From Sarcomyxa edulis (lineage: Eukaryota; Basidiomycota; Agaricomycetes; Agaricales; Mycenaceae), in NCBI GenBank assembly GCA_009761415.1, contig QUOL01000005.1, positions 1,178,001 through 1,242,000 on the forward strand: 64,000 nucleotides of DNA, given 5' to 3'. This document shows positions 10,542 through 23,854 of the stretch, in pieces. Made by a program: the position numbers and the translations under genes. Under the pieces are notes generated by a model. That model was given only the letters and a program-made list of their open reading frames with translations. It did not search any database and had not been told where the DNA came from. Every line of letters starts with the position of its first letter. The first letter of the stretch is position 1.

Positions 10542-11400
10542 CTGGGTAGGAAAAAAATCCAATAAATTCGGGAGTCAAGATGAGTCTGAGTAATTGCAAG
10601 CAAACGTACAGGACGGTGGCGCACATCGGCAACAGACATGCCACCATGCAGCAACGTCGTGTCCATTGGCACGATAGGACACGCAGCACTGGCTGGAATA
10701 TATTGCGGGGTCGAAAAAAAAAAGAACGGGGAAAAGGATTGGGATGATAACGGACAAGACTCAAGGATTTATGGAGGCAAATCGCATAGTGCTCGAGCCC
10801 TTTTCAAGCGATGGCTTGGTGGTCTTGTAAGACACCTGAATTGAACATACAGGCACAACTGACGTGCCGATAAGGAATTGTATAAAGATGAGCGGTATTA
10901 CCAGAACAAACTGTGTAGCGCCGGCGTAGCCTCGCCGTTTAAGGCGGCTTGAACCACCCATCCCGGGGCCATCGAAGAGCAGGTGGCATGTAAACTAGCA
11001 GAAAGCAGCCCCATTCTTAGGATGGTCGAAGGGTAAAAGCATAAGGATAAAAATCGAGTACGACTCGAAGAATGAGAAGCTTTGGCCCACCAGAGGCCAA
11101 TAAAAGATCGAACAAAAACAAAATTACAAGTCAGATCAGGCACTAGCTGCTCTTCGGCAAGCGGCATCCCTCATATCTATATCCTTGGACTTTTGCTTAG
11201 GCCTCGAATGTATGACATTCCCAGAATAAAACGGTCTACATTTCACCAGGCCGGTCGCTGGAGGCCCGAGAAGATGGAGTAAAGAGACCCCCCTTGCGTA
11301 TACCAGCAGGCTTTCATTTCCCGTATTCGTGCACATCGTGTCAAAGGGCCTCATGCTCCGTCAATGATGATAAGCAAAAGCTCTCCGATAAAATCCTCAC
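10542..11400 (-). other. Candidate upstream exons with membrane-like segments
   Basis: On the minus strand several short open stretches bordered by plausible splice sites encode hydrophobic runs: FVLVIPLIFIQFLIGTSVV (about 10840-10915) and LSVIIPILFPVLFFF (about 10700-10765). Others (11000-11160) are mixed. They may be transmembrane exons of the gene whose long tail is at 9117-10541. No single phase-consistent chain to a start codon was found. Confidence 0.35.
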
Positions 11401-13860
11401 AGATTCGAAACTGTGGCTCATGATCGACTGTTGAACTCGGATCTGCTGCACCACAGTACAAAGTACATGGGCGATCGCCAATTTCGAAAGATGAACAATC
11501 TTGCGATGATTATAGATTGTGGTAAGGATATGATTGGGATACGCGTGCTACGGCGGAGGCCAAAGGTTGTAAGTAAAACCATGACTTCCCTGCAGCGTAG
11601 GACAACGAATGGGAAATTGAAGAGGAAGAAATGCGAAGACAATGCGAAGACAACGACATAATGAAAATGTTCTGACATAACATAAAATTCAAAACAGTTG
11701 ACAGATCGCTCACCTCGGCAGGATCTCTGTTATCTACAACCCCAGACCCAGAGAATGTATCGTCACCCTGAGAACGCAATCGACACAGATGCTCACGCCG
11801 TCGAAGTGGGTTCGAGATTAACAACAGCTATGATGGTCGAAATTCCACTCGACTTGTCGACAGGTTCCCATAACTGATCATTAAGATTTAGACTCGAGTG
11901 GAGTGAGAGAACACTTACATTGAATCTGATGTCTACCATGGATCCTCGCACTGTTCATGATCAGCCGCGTTGGGCCGCTTTGACTTCAGCGGTATTTTCG
12001 GGGGAAGCTAGAAGGAGCCAATCCTCTACCAGGTTTAGTATAAATAGCACTTGTGGATGTACTGTAGTCCGATTCCCTAGAGCACTGAAAGAGCAAGTAG
12101 TCTGAGGGCTTGAACGAAGACGGACTTTTCGCTATTGAGATACGAAGGAGAAGCTGGAGTCGTGTGCTAGGATACTGAGCACGCCACGACGAGAAATTGG
12201 CTGGACAAACAGTCATCCTGGCGTTCCCGGTCTGTATCTGGGGGCTTGCTGGGGGCCACAATGGCTGGCACGGTAACGGCACGGCTGCACGTCGTCCCAA
12301 GCAGTCTCGAAGCGCCTCATAAGAATTGGACGACAGAACTAGGAAGTTGCAGAAGACCATGTTTGCGTGAGGACGCGATAGAGAGGCTCGAAGAATTCCC
12401 CGACGCGTGGATGGTATACTTTAGTCTAAGGACTTGGAGCACCGTGACTCAGAAAACTCCTCCTCCGCCTGTTTTGGAGTCCTCCCGGGCCATCGAGAGT
12501 CAATGCTTCAAGCAGATACACGGCTCGTTGAGACTTTACGCGATGAGCCCAGCTATTTGGGTAGTGATCCGTGTTGTACCATGGTGGTCCATGAGAAAGA
12601 TGCGAGCTGATATACGCGTCACGGTCTCAACTTGGCTCCAACTCGACTGAAAATTTGCCTCACCCTCACATGTACATGTAACTCTCAGCTCACTGCTGTT
12701 CATGTTGCTTTCCATCGTACTGTTGGCGATATCCAAGCTCTTGTGGTTGTCATGAAGCATGTCGGTCCATCGACTTTCAGCAAAAAAAACTAAAAAAAAT
12801 CATCCTCCTCGGGCCCCAATTGGTAGCCAATCTTCGCTGGCAGGAGACATGCGGTACAAAAACTTATCGTATACTAGAATCTAGATGCGGTGGTCGTCCC
12901 CAGGATCACAGCCTATCTCCCTTTGCAGCTAGTCGATATAGGGGGAGGCTTCTTCGTGACTCTCAGGCTAGCTCCTCCGACTCCTCGTGCATGTTGCATG
13001 CAAGCTGCCCTCAGAAACTCGGTCCATCAACTCCTCTTGTGCATCATCACTTGGCTCACTGTTTCGTACAGACTGATGTACCCTCATTACCGCATGGGCT
13101 CCAGTCCTCGACCCGCAGTAGACAAGACCTGAGGCCTTAGTGCTATCACGCTACCAGGAAACCTGAAAAGACTTTTGTCTTGACTCCAATGCTATATGCT
13201 CCTCAACGTGATAGACCCCATCTCGCCATACTCTTCGTTAGGACCTTTCACTTGGGTGGGGAGAGAATCTATGACGTCACACCTTTTCACTGTGAAAGAT
13301 TCGGCTAGGGCTGCGAATATCTTCATCACGTTCTCGACGGGGGCCACGATAACCAACCGTCTTCTCATTCGAAATTGGACTCTCGCTGCTCAGCGATTTG
13401 TCGTTTTTGAGTCCCGAACTTCCAGTGTCTCAGCATGCTCATTTAGCCCTCCAGGTCTATCGTGGGACCCACAACAATACTGCACAGTGATTATTGCCTT
13501 TCTGAAGAAACTAGTCGCAACGAAAGGAACTCACTGTCATGACTTGTTGTTTGAAAACCACAAAATTATGTCTGTGCATTTTGTCGCGACCGTCCTGTGA
13601 CATATAAAGGGGGTGAACTTCTGCCAAACCCCGAGAAGTTTCTGAACGCCCACACCGAAAGCTCCATTAACTTCTGAATTAATTAGGTTCTCTTCAAGTT
13701 CCTCAAGTTTGACGAATGACCAACGAATGACATCAAGGCGGAATGCTCCCGGTCAAGGACCATAAACACTAGCGTGACTCACAATTTGACTCACTGTCCA
13801 TTTAGACATCTCTTCGGATATCTGGGACGTTCCTCAGAATCATCCTTCGTGATGCAATGA
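11401..13860. other. Gene-poor region, no recognisable coding sequence
   Basis: Open frames of 60-134 codons occur on both strands, for example plus 12246-12650 and 13196-13600. Their composition looks random, they overlap other frames, and I see no family match. The minus-strand part up to about 11940 may contain 5' exons of the Ser/Pro-rich gene. Confidence 0.4.
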
Positions 13861-13892
13861 TCGATCTCCGAACTGCACCGCAGTCGTTCACA

Positions 13893-13919
13893 TCACGTGA
13901 CGTGACGTGACAAGACGTG
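13893..13919. promoter_or_regulatory. Clustered CACGTG/TGACGTGA motifs
   Basis: Four ACGTG cores occur within 27 bp: one CACGTGA followed by two CGTGA steps, then AAGACGTGC. Such cores are typical bHLH (CACGTG) and bZIP/ATF-CREB (TGACGT) sites. They lie about 500 bp upstream of a TATA box at 14408, so they may act on the repeat locus downstream. Confidence 0.45.
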
Positions 13920-14407
13920 CCACTCGCGAAACGGGGAACTTGCTTCGACTTGCTATCGAGTGTATCTCCCGTCTCTGAGATCTGGATCCTTCTTCCACAT
14001 GGATGTAAATATGGTATCTTCATCGATAGCGGTTATCTCGTATCACGAGAACCGGAACAACCCGGGACGGGCGCTTGTTGTGGCCAACCCTGGGATCCAC
14101 ACTTGGGAGATTTTGGACCCACACTCATCTTTCCAACCTTGAAACCTCCCAAAATCACACATTTATAGCGTCCAGACTACTACAGTACCAGATAGATTCA
14201 GTGGCACGATATCTAGGATGTCTTATCGGCCGATTTTCGGGTCGCTTAGGTGCAGGACGTCCTGGACGTCTCATCGTCACGCTTGAACTTTTTTCAAATT
14301 CTGCCCGAGCCGCATCCTTCCTATTTGCTAGTGACTCTGTGTGACTCACATTCTCTGGTAACAAAACTTTCGGAGCCTCAATTTTCCAGGAAACTTCCGA
14401 AACGGGG

Positions 14408-14415
14408 TATAAAAG
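14408..14415 (+). promoter_or_regulatory. TATA box of the micro-exon repeat locus
   Basis: TATAAAAG is followed about 30 bp later by a long C/T-rich leader (about 14435-14560) without any ATG. This arrangement is typical of strongly transcribed basidiomycete genes. It supports a real plus-strand transcription start near 14435-14445. Confidence 0.6.
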
Positions 14416-14439
14416 GCTTGCGGCCCCATTAACACTCTT

Positions 14440-16920
14440 TACTTCTTACCACCACAATCCCCCCACAGATCGTCTCTTCCCTCGTCTTTACACATTACCT
14501 CTTACTTTCTACCTCCTTTAACAGACTTATCAACACACAACCTTATCATCTCGTCTTATCTAGAAACTCGGAGGTGCCACCCAAGGTATGTTCATCGTCT
14601 ACACTGTGCTCGTTTGTTCAACAGCACTGACACCGATGATTTTGTTTAGAGAAGGGCCCTGCCACTCGTGTACGTCTAGCCTCATATCATTATTGACATA
14701 TTATCTGGTCAAGGAATACGTGCTCTGCCGTGTGGGGATTCGGGAAAAAGGTGCGCGTGCCACTCATCGCATCTCATCTGACAACGCTGATGTCCTCCTT
14801 TCCGTCTTTCCTTGATGAAGACTGGCTTTTGACGCATCAAGACCAAGAGACAATTTCGTGCCTCTCATCTCTTTTCTCACATGCGACCCAGCCACTCACC
14901 ATGCCACCAAATCCTCAGTTTCTCTTACTGGTTGACCACCCCATCCAAGACAGTGCCGTCGAAAGAAACCGCAGAGCACATACCCTGATACGACTCCTCC
15001 TGTCAGAATCCTCTACGTCCTATTGTGTGGGCCAATGTTCTCTGGTCAGGCTCGGATTATCATGGGGTGTGCTCTGTATGGTGGTATCCTGGTGCGAGCT
15101 AAGTGGCAAACTGTGCGTGATACGTTTTGTGCTCTATATCCATTGTTCATTTCATTTCTCACAGTGGACAAAGGAACAGACTCATGGCGTAGAGGAATAG
15201 TACGTCGTGGCTCTTCTCAATTCTTGTGACCATTATCATTCTCGTAGATGTCCAAGAACAAGTGACCAGCGCCGACCGAGGACAGGTACATTGCGGCTTG
15301 CATTTATTCTTCAAATTCTCTCAACGTGTTGTCTTCATAGATACTAGGAGACAACCAGTGCCGACCAAAGGACAAATGATGGTACGTCGGGTCCTTCGTC
15401 TGTATCTTCAACATTCTTCCTCAATCCTTGTTTCGTAGATCCCACAGGAACGGACACAAGCCTCGTTGGAGAAGGCGCCGAGGAAGAAAAGTCCCTCATG
15501 AAGTGCAACCCAAAAATCAAGAAATTACCGACCTCCATATTCTCTCACTTGCGAATAACCCTATGCAGGACACTGTGGCAGGACGCACCCTGATACAACT
15601 TCATCCTCTCAGAAACCTCTGACGTCTCGCGATCTTGCAGGCCATATGTTGTCTGGTGAGCCCATGGAACATCGTGTGTATGTGTTCGGAAGCAGTGTCC
15701 CGGTGCGGGTCAAGTGAGAGACGGTGCGTGATATATTTGCTTCCTCTATTTTTCTTCTCACGCTCTCCTTAGGTACAAGGGGATCAAGAACCCGACCAAG
15801 GCCAGGAAAGAATGGTACGTCTTGACCTTAACAATCTGTTCTCCAACTCTTCTAATAAGAACTCTCTTCGTAGATCTCAAGGAACAAGGACCGGTACGTT
15901 GCGTCTTCCATCTGCACTCCGACTCTTCTAATCGTCCATGTCTTTGAAGATGCCAACATATAAACTAGTGCCGACTAAGGGACAAAAGAACTGTACGTCG
16001 GGCCCTTCATTCGTCTTCGCGGCATCATTTCTCAATCCTCCTTTCATAGATGCCAAAGGAACAACAAAGCCTTGTAAAAGAGGCGCCGAGGAAGAAAATT
16101 CCCTCAGAAAGTGCAAACCAAAGAGGCTGAAAAAGACTAACCTTCAGATCCTCTCACTTGCCAGCAACCCGATGAAAGACGCCGCTGTAGACGGATACGA
16201 GCGGACATAGACCCTCAACACACCTCCCATGATATGTCCAAACAGCGAACACTGACGTCTGTGGTTCTTCAGACCTTGTGTCGGCTGGGTGACGAGGCAC
16301 GGAATGTTGAGGGCACTACTCTGTGGCGGTCCTAGGCAGCGCACTAGTGCGGGTCAAGTGGGAGACGGTGCGTGCCACCATTCGTATGGTTCTTATTCTT
16401 TCTGATTTCGTTCCTCATAGCGGGACCAAGACAATGATGATGACCAAGGCCACCAGATAATGGTACGTGTATCTTCTTCTGTCCTATTTCTCATCTAATT
16501 CTTGATCTTATAGAGCGACAAAAAAAATGACTGAGGACCCACAAAGAATGGTATGTTGGGCATCTCGCTCTATCTTTTTAACCCTCCTGACTGTTATCCT
16601 CTGTAGATACCCAAGGGGAATGACCGAAGATTCAAAAGGAATGGTACGTTGCGGCTTTCTGTCCGTTCTTTTGACCCTACTCATTAATGTCGTCTTAGAT
16701 TCCCAAGAAAAGAAAAACCAGTGCCGAACCTGGTCTAGTACGTCGTATTATTTGTTTACCTATATCATCATCTAATCCTTCTCTTGTAGATTGCCAGAGG
16801 AACCAGAGAAAAAAAGCCATGAGAATGGACAAAAGAACCGACGGCTCAAGAAAGAAAATGGCCCTCAAACAAGAAGAATAAACAAGAGAGTGGGGAAACA
16901 CAGGGACTGGACATGAAAGG
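14440..16920 (+). other. Spliced transcription unit built of tandem micro-exons (unresolved product)
   Basis: Downstream of the TATA box, many exon-like blocks are separated by 50-70-nt introns with GTACGT- or GTGCGT-type donors and C/T-rich TAG acceptors. Clear blocks are 15248-15285, 15341-15381, 15773-15814, 15874-15893, 15950-15992, 16421-16462, 16514-16550, 16607-16643 and 16699-16737 (20-43 nt). They share a core that reads as related peptides: VPTKGQMM and VPTKGQKN; DQEPDQGQERM and DDDQGHQIM; MTEDPQRM and MTEDSKGM. Longer blocks start at 15439 and 16050 and share KAPRKK/EAPRKK and LSLANNPMQD/LSLASNPMKD. No single reading frame spans all blocks, since some lengths break phase and stops occur. 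It may be a coding gene with complex splicing, a decaying gene, or a non-coding RNA. I do not recognise it. Confidence 0.5.
14890..16900 (+). repeat. Tandem ~610-bp supermodules with internal ~100-bp exon-intron repeats
   Basis: Blocks at 15439 and 16050 are homologous over about 300 bp and lie 611 bp apart. Both contain GGCGCCGAGGAAGAAAA and CTCTCACTTGC, and both end with GTGCGGGTCAAGTG before GAGACGGTGCGTG. A more diverged copy ends near 15115 (AACTGTGCGTGATACG). After each long block come several ~40-nt blocks with their own introns, spaced about 100 bp. Copies differ by small indels, so the array is old or evolving fast. Confidence 0.65.
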
Positions 16921-17779
16921 TGCGCATCCCGGGGAGGGGTCAGAGACATCCACGTCTTCGATCCTCGTGCTCCGTTGCAGTTTCGGACCCGGGCTTAAGA
17001 CTCGTCTTGCTTGGACTTCTTCTTGGCCTTTTGTCTCGAGATATCCAAGTGAGCGAGTCGACCGATGCACGTAAAAACGCACTTTCATGTCTTCAGTCGA
17101 GCGATGTGCGTATCTGCCTTTCTCGTTGTCGTTCCTAAGCACTTTCTTGTTTGGATGTTTCTCTGTACGTCCCGAGAGTCACACATTGGCTATTTTTGTT
17201 GATCTCAACTAAATCTCGTTGTTGTCATCTCGTATCTCCTCACGATCATTGTCCTTACTTCCTATGTATCTGTATCGACGTTCCAGAATCTTCATAGTGA
17301 TTTTGATAATCTTGATCGAGTACCGACTATTCAGTCATATAACTTGGAAGCGCGTTTGGACACCATGAAGCGAATATGAACACTCTTCTGTCTGGTGGAA
17401 ACCATCGATAATTCAGTTGAATTTGGACACAGATGAAGGGATACGAAGAGGCGGAGGCGGGTGGTCACGGGCTCCGTCCTGCTCCGTCATGGGTCATGGA
17501 AGCAGTTCGATTGGTCCGAGAGAAATCCGGATTGCGAGGGCGAGTTTGAATTAGATCGAATTGTTACAGCCAATCAGGAGTCGTCCTGGAGCGTCCTAGT
17601 GACTCATAAGCGATATGGTGCACACTCGGAAAAATTCTCCACGTATGTATACAGCGCGTTGGAGGTAGAAAAAGTACTTTCCGCACTTGAAAAGGCAATG
17701 AACTATCCAGCTGCACGTCGTTTGTGTACAATATAGACAGTGGTAGGATTGATGGGTATGGCGGAAGACGTCTGTGTTC
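16921..17779. other. Intergenic region with one weak plus-strand frame
   Basis: This interval holds the probable 3' end of the micro-exon locus and the 3' side of the ferredoxin gene. A plus-strand frame at 17461-17736, opening with GTG, reads SWKQFDWSERNPDCEGEF and looks somewhat protein-like. It has no ATG, splice context or family match, so I leave it unannotated. Confidence 0.4.
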
Positions 17780-18713
<934 letters not shown>

Positions 18714-20599
18714 TGCAAGTGCTTTTCGACAGAATCCGGGTCACTGGATAATAAGGATTTTTTTCAAGAATGGTTCAGCACTCGAAATATGACCACGATA
18801 CATACAATTAATAACGCGGGGGGAAGGGGGTATATCGCAGACTCTCGAGGTATATCTCAAAATTTTGAGGCCTGAGTCAAAGAGTGATCAAGCCTCAGGT
18901 CAAATTCAAAGTCTCAGTCATGACGATCTTGCGCGGCTTCGACCTGTTTCGACAGAACCACCATCTACTCATCCTCTACATTTCTCTCAATCTCTCACTG
19001 CAACCTTCGTGTCCTGACCGTACTCACTTGGACCTCTGGAGGCTTCCAAGTCGATGAGAGTCCACCGAACATGCTACCCTTACTGCCCAGAATTCCGAAA
19101 ACGGCGGGAAACCCTGTTGTTGCAGCCGTTCTGTTCCGACAGGGTACAAACTTGTAACAGTCAGCCTTTTGAATGGGAAGTTGGCAAAACAGGAGGACTG
19201 TCGCTTACTGGAACGTATCTTCAACATTCTCGTCAACTCTCGAAAACGCATCCTATTCCTCTCAGCGTCGGGGCCTCAGTATCTTCTACGATCTAGCCTA
19301 CAGAAGCGTGCGTGCGCCCATTACGCTGCGACCAGATCTTTGGGAAAAACAACCCATTCCGTCGAAATCTCGTCGTTCTGATATTTTCCGAATTATCCAA
19401 TGCCACTCAATTCTATTCCATCCGGGTCAAGGCGGTCACGATCAATACAAAAGTATTTAGATTGTAAACTGTCACCCGCTGTTCGAGTATTTTTGGAGAG
19501 AAGAGGTGTCGTCCAAATACCGACTCGCCTCTTCCTCATTTCGTTAGTGAAAAGCGTGCAGGGGCTAAGGTGAGTCATATATAGCGCTATCAACATGAGT
19601 GACCTCTGACTCTCTAGCGGTCTTCAGGAAGTGTAATACGCCTGCGAATTGAACATATGCTACACTGATGAAAACTCGCACGACGAGGACGTTGAACTTG
19701 AAATATACTCGGCTGATCTCCCGAGACTAAGAGGTGGCACCTCACAGCTGAGACTCGTGGGGATTCGAATTTAGCGGTGCCACCACAATACTCCGGAGGC
19801 TGACCCTCTATATTCATGGATCCGCCGCCAGACTCCATATACAATCGAGAAGAGTACCCAGAAAATAACTTGTTTGTTGATTTCCGCCGATCTTATCGAA
19901 CTGGACGACGTCTCCGCCTCCATCCCTCGTCTTCTTGGTCAAATCCGCTTGTGGATCCGCCTTCAGGCATCGTCGTCTGCCTGGAACATGTTATCGTGTC
20001 CAACACATCGATCTGTACCAATTGCTCTATCCCAACTACACAGCGGAGGCCACCGTTGAGTACATACCTCGTAACGCTACCTTGTTGAGTCTCAGGGATC
20101 CAATGGTGTCCTTGAATGAATTCTCGATCACACGATGGAGCCCTTCTTCGTTGTTCCAGGTTATTTATATCCCTCGTCGTGAAAATGCAGCACAAAGGAG
20201 GTTGATAGCATTGGACCATGATCTCGCCCGGTAATGTATGTCTTTTCAGATACGAGTCGAAGCTCTAGAGGACCGGGACTCAAAATCTTAGATTGCGCTT
20301 TTCCGACCGACGGAAGCGTCTGAACACGACTGCAGGACATACACAATTTTATAAGTAATCATGCTATAGACCCTCGAGGAAATCGACGTCGTGTCAGATA
20401 TAGTCTTCAAAAAGAACAAACAGTGTTCAAAACAGAAGTGATAGATCCCTATAACTCCCGTCACCTGTGGCGGCTTGTTCTGAAACGAGAACATGAAAGA
20501 CTATCCATTGTTCTCGTCAATGTGTGGCAGCTGCCTCATGCCATCATATAAAGGTTCACCGCCTCTGATCATTGCTCAACTGGAACCCCCACCATCTAG
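18714..20599. other. Gene-poor region
   Basis: Overlapping frames shorter than 110 codons occur on both strands, without family features or consistent splice chains. The final part holds the promoter of the gene at 20600. Confidence 0.4.
20547..20553 (+). promoter_or_regulatory. TATA box upstream of the 20600 gene
   Basis: TATAAAG lies 47-53 bp before the start codon at 20600. The short leader is C-rich (ACCCCCACC). The position supports transcription of the downstream frame. Confidence 0.5.
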
Positions 20600-21148
20600 A
20601 TGTCAACCTCAGGAATCATCAACGAAGCTATGGGTATCGACGAGGACATGATCAAACCTGACGACCTCGATGATGAATGCGGAGACCCGAACGTGCCACT
20701 CGAGGTCGTACTCGAAGTTGTTCTTGGTCCCTTTCAAACCCGTCGTCGCATGTCTGACTGGAGACTCAGCTGGACTGTAGGCATGAAGAGTAAAAGACCT
20801 ATAAATCGTACCTTGCGGCTTGTCCACTATCAATCTCCTGACCCAAATACTGGCGTGGTGACCTCGAGATTCGCTCATTGGGGTCCGTTGACCCAAAACA
20901 AGATGGAATGGTCATCAACTGCGCACCGTTTCGTCCTGGGTACTTTATCTCTCCAGGCTCGGAAGAAGTTGGCGCGCATAGCAAGCGGCGTTCCTGTTTC
21001 GCGTCACACAGACTCTGGATGGGAAAGTTGCCTTTGGATCGAGACTGTACTGTCAGATGCAGTCAAGTGCGGTCTTCTAAACGGGATGGTCGTCGGGGTA
21101 GCGATGCATTCGGCTCGGATTGCAAGTCGTCGTATAAGCCTGGACTGA
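20600..21148 (+). CDS. Lineage-specific hypothetical protein, single GxxTxxxR...W(I/V) domain
   Basis: An intronless frame of 182 codons runs from an ATG in a good context (CTAGATGTC) to TGA 21146-21148. The N-terminus is acidic (DEDMIKPDDLDDECGDPN). The second half reads LGTLSLQARKKLARIASGVP and WESCLWIETVLSDAVKCGLL. The pattern of a short beta-like segment, (T/S)LxxR, a helix, then W-x-x-x-x-W-(I/V) and a second helix ending G-L-L matches the repeats in the genes at 41913-43000 and 44616-45452. The shared layout suggests one fungal family. The function is unknown. A TATA box upstream supports expression. Confidence 0.6.
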   Translation: MSTSGIINEAMGIDEDMIKPDDLDDECGDPNVPLEVVLEVVLGPFQTRRRMSDWRLSWTVGMKSKRPINRTLRLVHYQSPDPNTGVVTSRFAHWGPLTQNKMEWSSTAHRFVLGTLSLQARKKLARIASGVPVSRHTDSGWESCLWIETVLSDAVKCGLLNGMVVGVAMHSARIASRRISLD

Positions 21149-23854
21149 GTGAGTGCTTGCTATCGTCCGACAGGTCGAGGATTTCAGTCGATTCTAATTA
21201 TTTCCAGCGAATGAAGAGATGTTCCAGTGCAGAGTTACGGCATTTCATAGGACGTACTTAGGAAAGGCGAGAGAGGGGATCATGTGATTTGACAAAGATC
21301 ACAATCGCGGTGGTGAGCCTCAACCGTAAACCTCTGTACGTCGATAGAGAGTGGATAGAAGACATAAATGTGTATCTGGCACCGATTTTGTCGTGCGATC
21401 GTAAAGTGGCACGGGAGTTCAACTGCCTCGACTAACAAAATCCATCGACAGGCGCCCATGTCGATGGTGGATGAGTGTGAATCATGTCTGCAAAGGTCTG
21501 CTATGCGTTTGCCTCCGTTTTTCTGGCCTGCGACATATTTCGTGGACTTGTCTGACTTCGATACGAGAGAGTCGACTTGTGACATTGTGGGCGCAAGTGG
21601 ACGCGTTGGGACGTGGCAGTGCTTCAGTCGAGAAAAAACAAACTGACTTCGTCACGTCACCACGGCCTTAGTGGAATGAGGCCAGCACCTCATTGAAAGC
21701 CATAGTCCTACGCGATCTCCGTAGTTTCCCGCGATACTGATGATAGAAATCCATGCTAAAGCCGTTTGTGACCGTAAGCCTAAGTTCTATCCCCTTTGTT
21801 TTGTCGATAGCTCCGAGTTCTTATGTCCGGAATCTTTGAAGCTCCTGCACAGGCAGTGCTGGATCAACCGCGCGCGTGGAGTGCGAGTACCTACAGATGT
21901 ATGTTATCCGATTTTCCGAACTAACGACGCATCTATAGGCATTACGTGGAGCCGACATAGAATGGAACATTTACGCACGACAGGCCGTTGCGTTATGAGG
22001 ATATGAGACAAAACAGCCATAAGAGTATTTCCTGCGGGCCAGGCGAGGTCTGGTAATGTTTTGTCAAGACGAGTTGCCAAGAGTCTCATCAATAACCAAT
22101 GTTATCTGTGTCAAAAAGCACTTGGTCTATGTCATAAGGGGGCGCCACTGAAGCTCGGAGCATCTTAGCCATACAAGTCCGGATGGAAAGATAACGTGCT
22201 TTCGGGTGTTTGACATAGATCTGCTAGCGCCGCTGCCGCCCGCAAAATATGTATGGATAGTATCGTCACAAGAAATGACGACCACCGAGTACTGAGGTGG
22301 CAAATACCATATCGAGGTAAATGAGGAGTGGCAAGTTGTGTCGGACCGCTGTGTGTGCCCCAGACCAGTTCAAGGCGGCCGATAGCCACATGCAAGTCCA
22401 GAAAACGGGCATATTCTTGTATGCCGATCCATATTGCTGACGAAGAGCTCCGATTTATAGAATGTGCACATGCAAATCAGAGTCATACGCATCTTTCAAA
22501 CACCCGAACAAAAGGATCGATGTTACGAGTGGCATAGTAGGTCCATGGGACCATTAGAAACGATCAAGTATCGGATCGCGGGATACTAGACAGATAGATT
22601 GACGCATTGACCAGCAGGAATCAATGACGTACGATCAACGCGCAGCCAAAACAGTAACTGAGTAAGGTCAACAGGCGAAGAAGCCTCGTGATGAAGCTAG
22701 TAGATGTATTAGCGCCGTCGACGACCTATAATGGATATTTGAACGTACTGCCCAACTGCGGTCCCAAGACGAACTAACGGGTAGTGGCCTATCCAAAGCC
22801 CAAAGGGACTACAAGTGTTACCCTACTAGTGCATTTACCTAGCATGGGAAATCCTCGGATGTTTGTCCGGTCGACACTGGTGTCCGAATGATTGCGAATA
22901 CAGCAAAAGGGAGTATTCGGAAGCAAACTGTTTTCCTGGGATCAGTCATACTCCGCAACATATGAGACCCGAACTGACACGAAATGCTGGCAGTCGAGAC
23001 ATCGGGGGGATCTGACCCATCGATTATCACGATAAGCAGGATAGGTGTTTCCACAAGATAGTTACTTTCTCGATCCGGATAGGACTGGACTCGAACGTAT
23101 AGCGATACAACCATAGTTAGTGCCGAGTTCCTGAGCGGATCATCCGTGCGTCCGTCATTAATTGCTGGGCGGTAAAAGTAGAGTTTTTATCCACGTACTT
23201 GTGCTATGTAAGAGACCTGCAGGACATACTTACACGGCTAATCCAGATCCTTTCTCTCCGGAAACAGTGGGAAAAGATTGACTCCTAGATTCTAAACAGC
23301 GAAACATCAGATAAGTATTAGTTTTGTCACTGATAGAGGTCAGGCTGGCAGCTGGAGGCCTGAAGGAGAGAAAGAGGTTGAAGTCATGATCGGTAAAGTT
23401 CAAGTCACGTTCCTGGCGCCGACTTCTCGTCTTGTTCTTGTTTTTTTCTGGTTTCACCCTCATACAGTATCGCCACAGAAATGTTAACACGAGCTACAGC
23501 AGAGCTAGCTCGTGATGCCACCGTAATTCATCGCCCTCTTGGTGTGCTGAGTCTTTCTATTCCCCGAAAATATTCAGGTCCAGGATGGTTGGCAGTTCCG
23601 GACTTGAGATTGACGGCCGCCGTCGTCAGCGCGTTACAGTATGTTGAATTCTACAAGTCACTTTTAACCTAAAAAAACAATCTAAATTGCAGAAGAACTC
23701 TAGATACTCCAAGACTACATTACGCTTCCTCCGTTCGAAGGTTTGCCAAGAATAGAGTCTGCGTTGATCTTTCCCCAATTTAGTGTTCAGAAACTGCTTA
23801 TAAGCCGTCAATATTCGGACATTCCTGATTCTCTTGCTTACCCTCTCATCCAAT
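21149..23854. other. Gene-poor region
   Basis: No gene is recognised. A minus-strand frame at 22839-23114 contains a hydrophobic run (ETPILLIVIIDGS) and short neighbours at 22165-22395 and 23230-23490, but these could not be joined into a family-like protein. The last few hundred bases should contain the desaturase promoter and 5' UTR. Confidence 0.4.

Noticed and set aside
12246..12650. Plus-strand frame of 134 codons
   Set aside because: No promoter, splice context or family-like segments are present, and a similar-size frame overlaps on the other strand.
14890..16900. CRISPR-like array interpretation of the regular repeats
   Set aside because: The organism is a eukaryote, the repeats are not identical, and the spaced parts are introns with splice signals.
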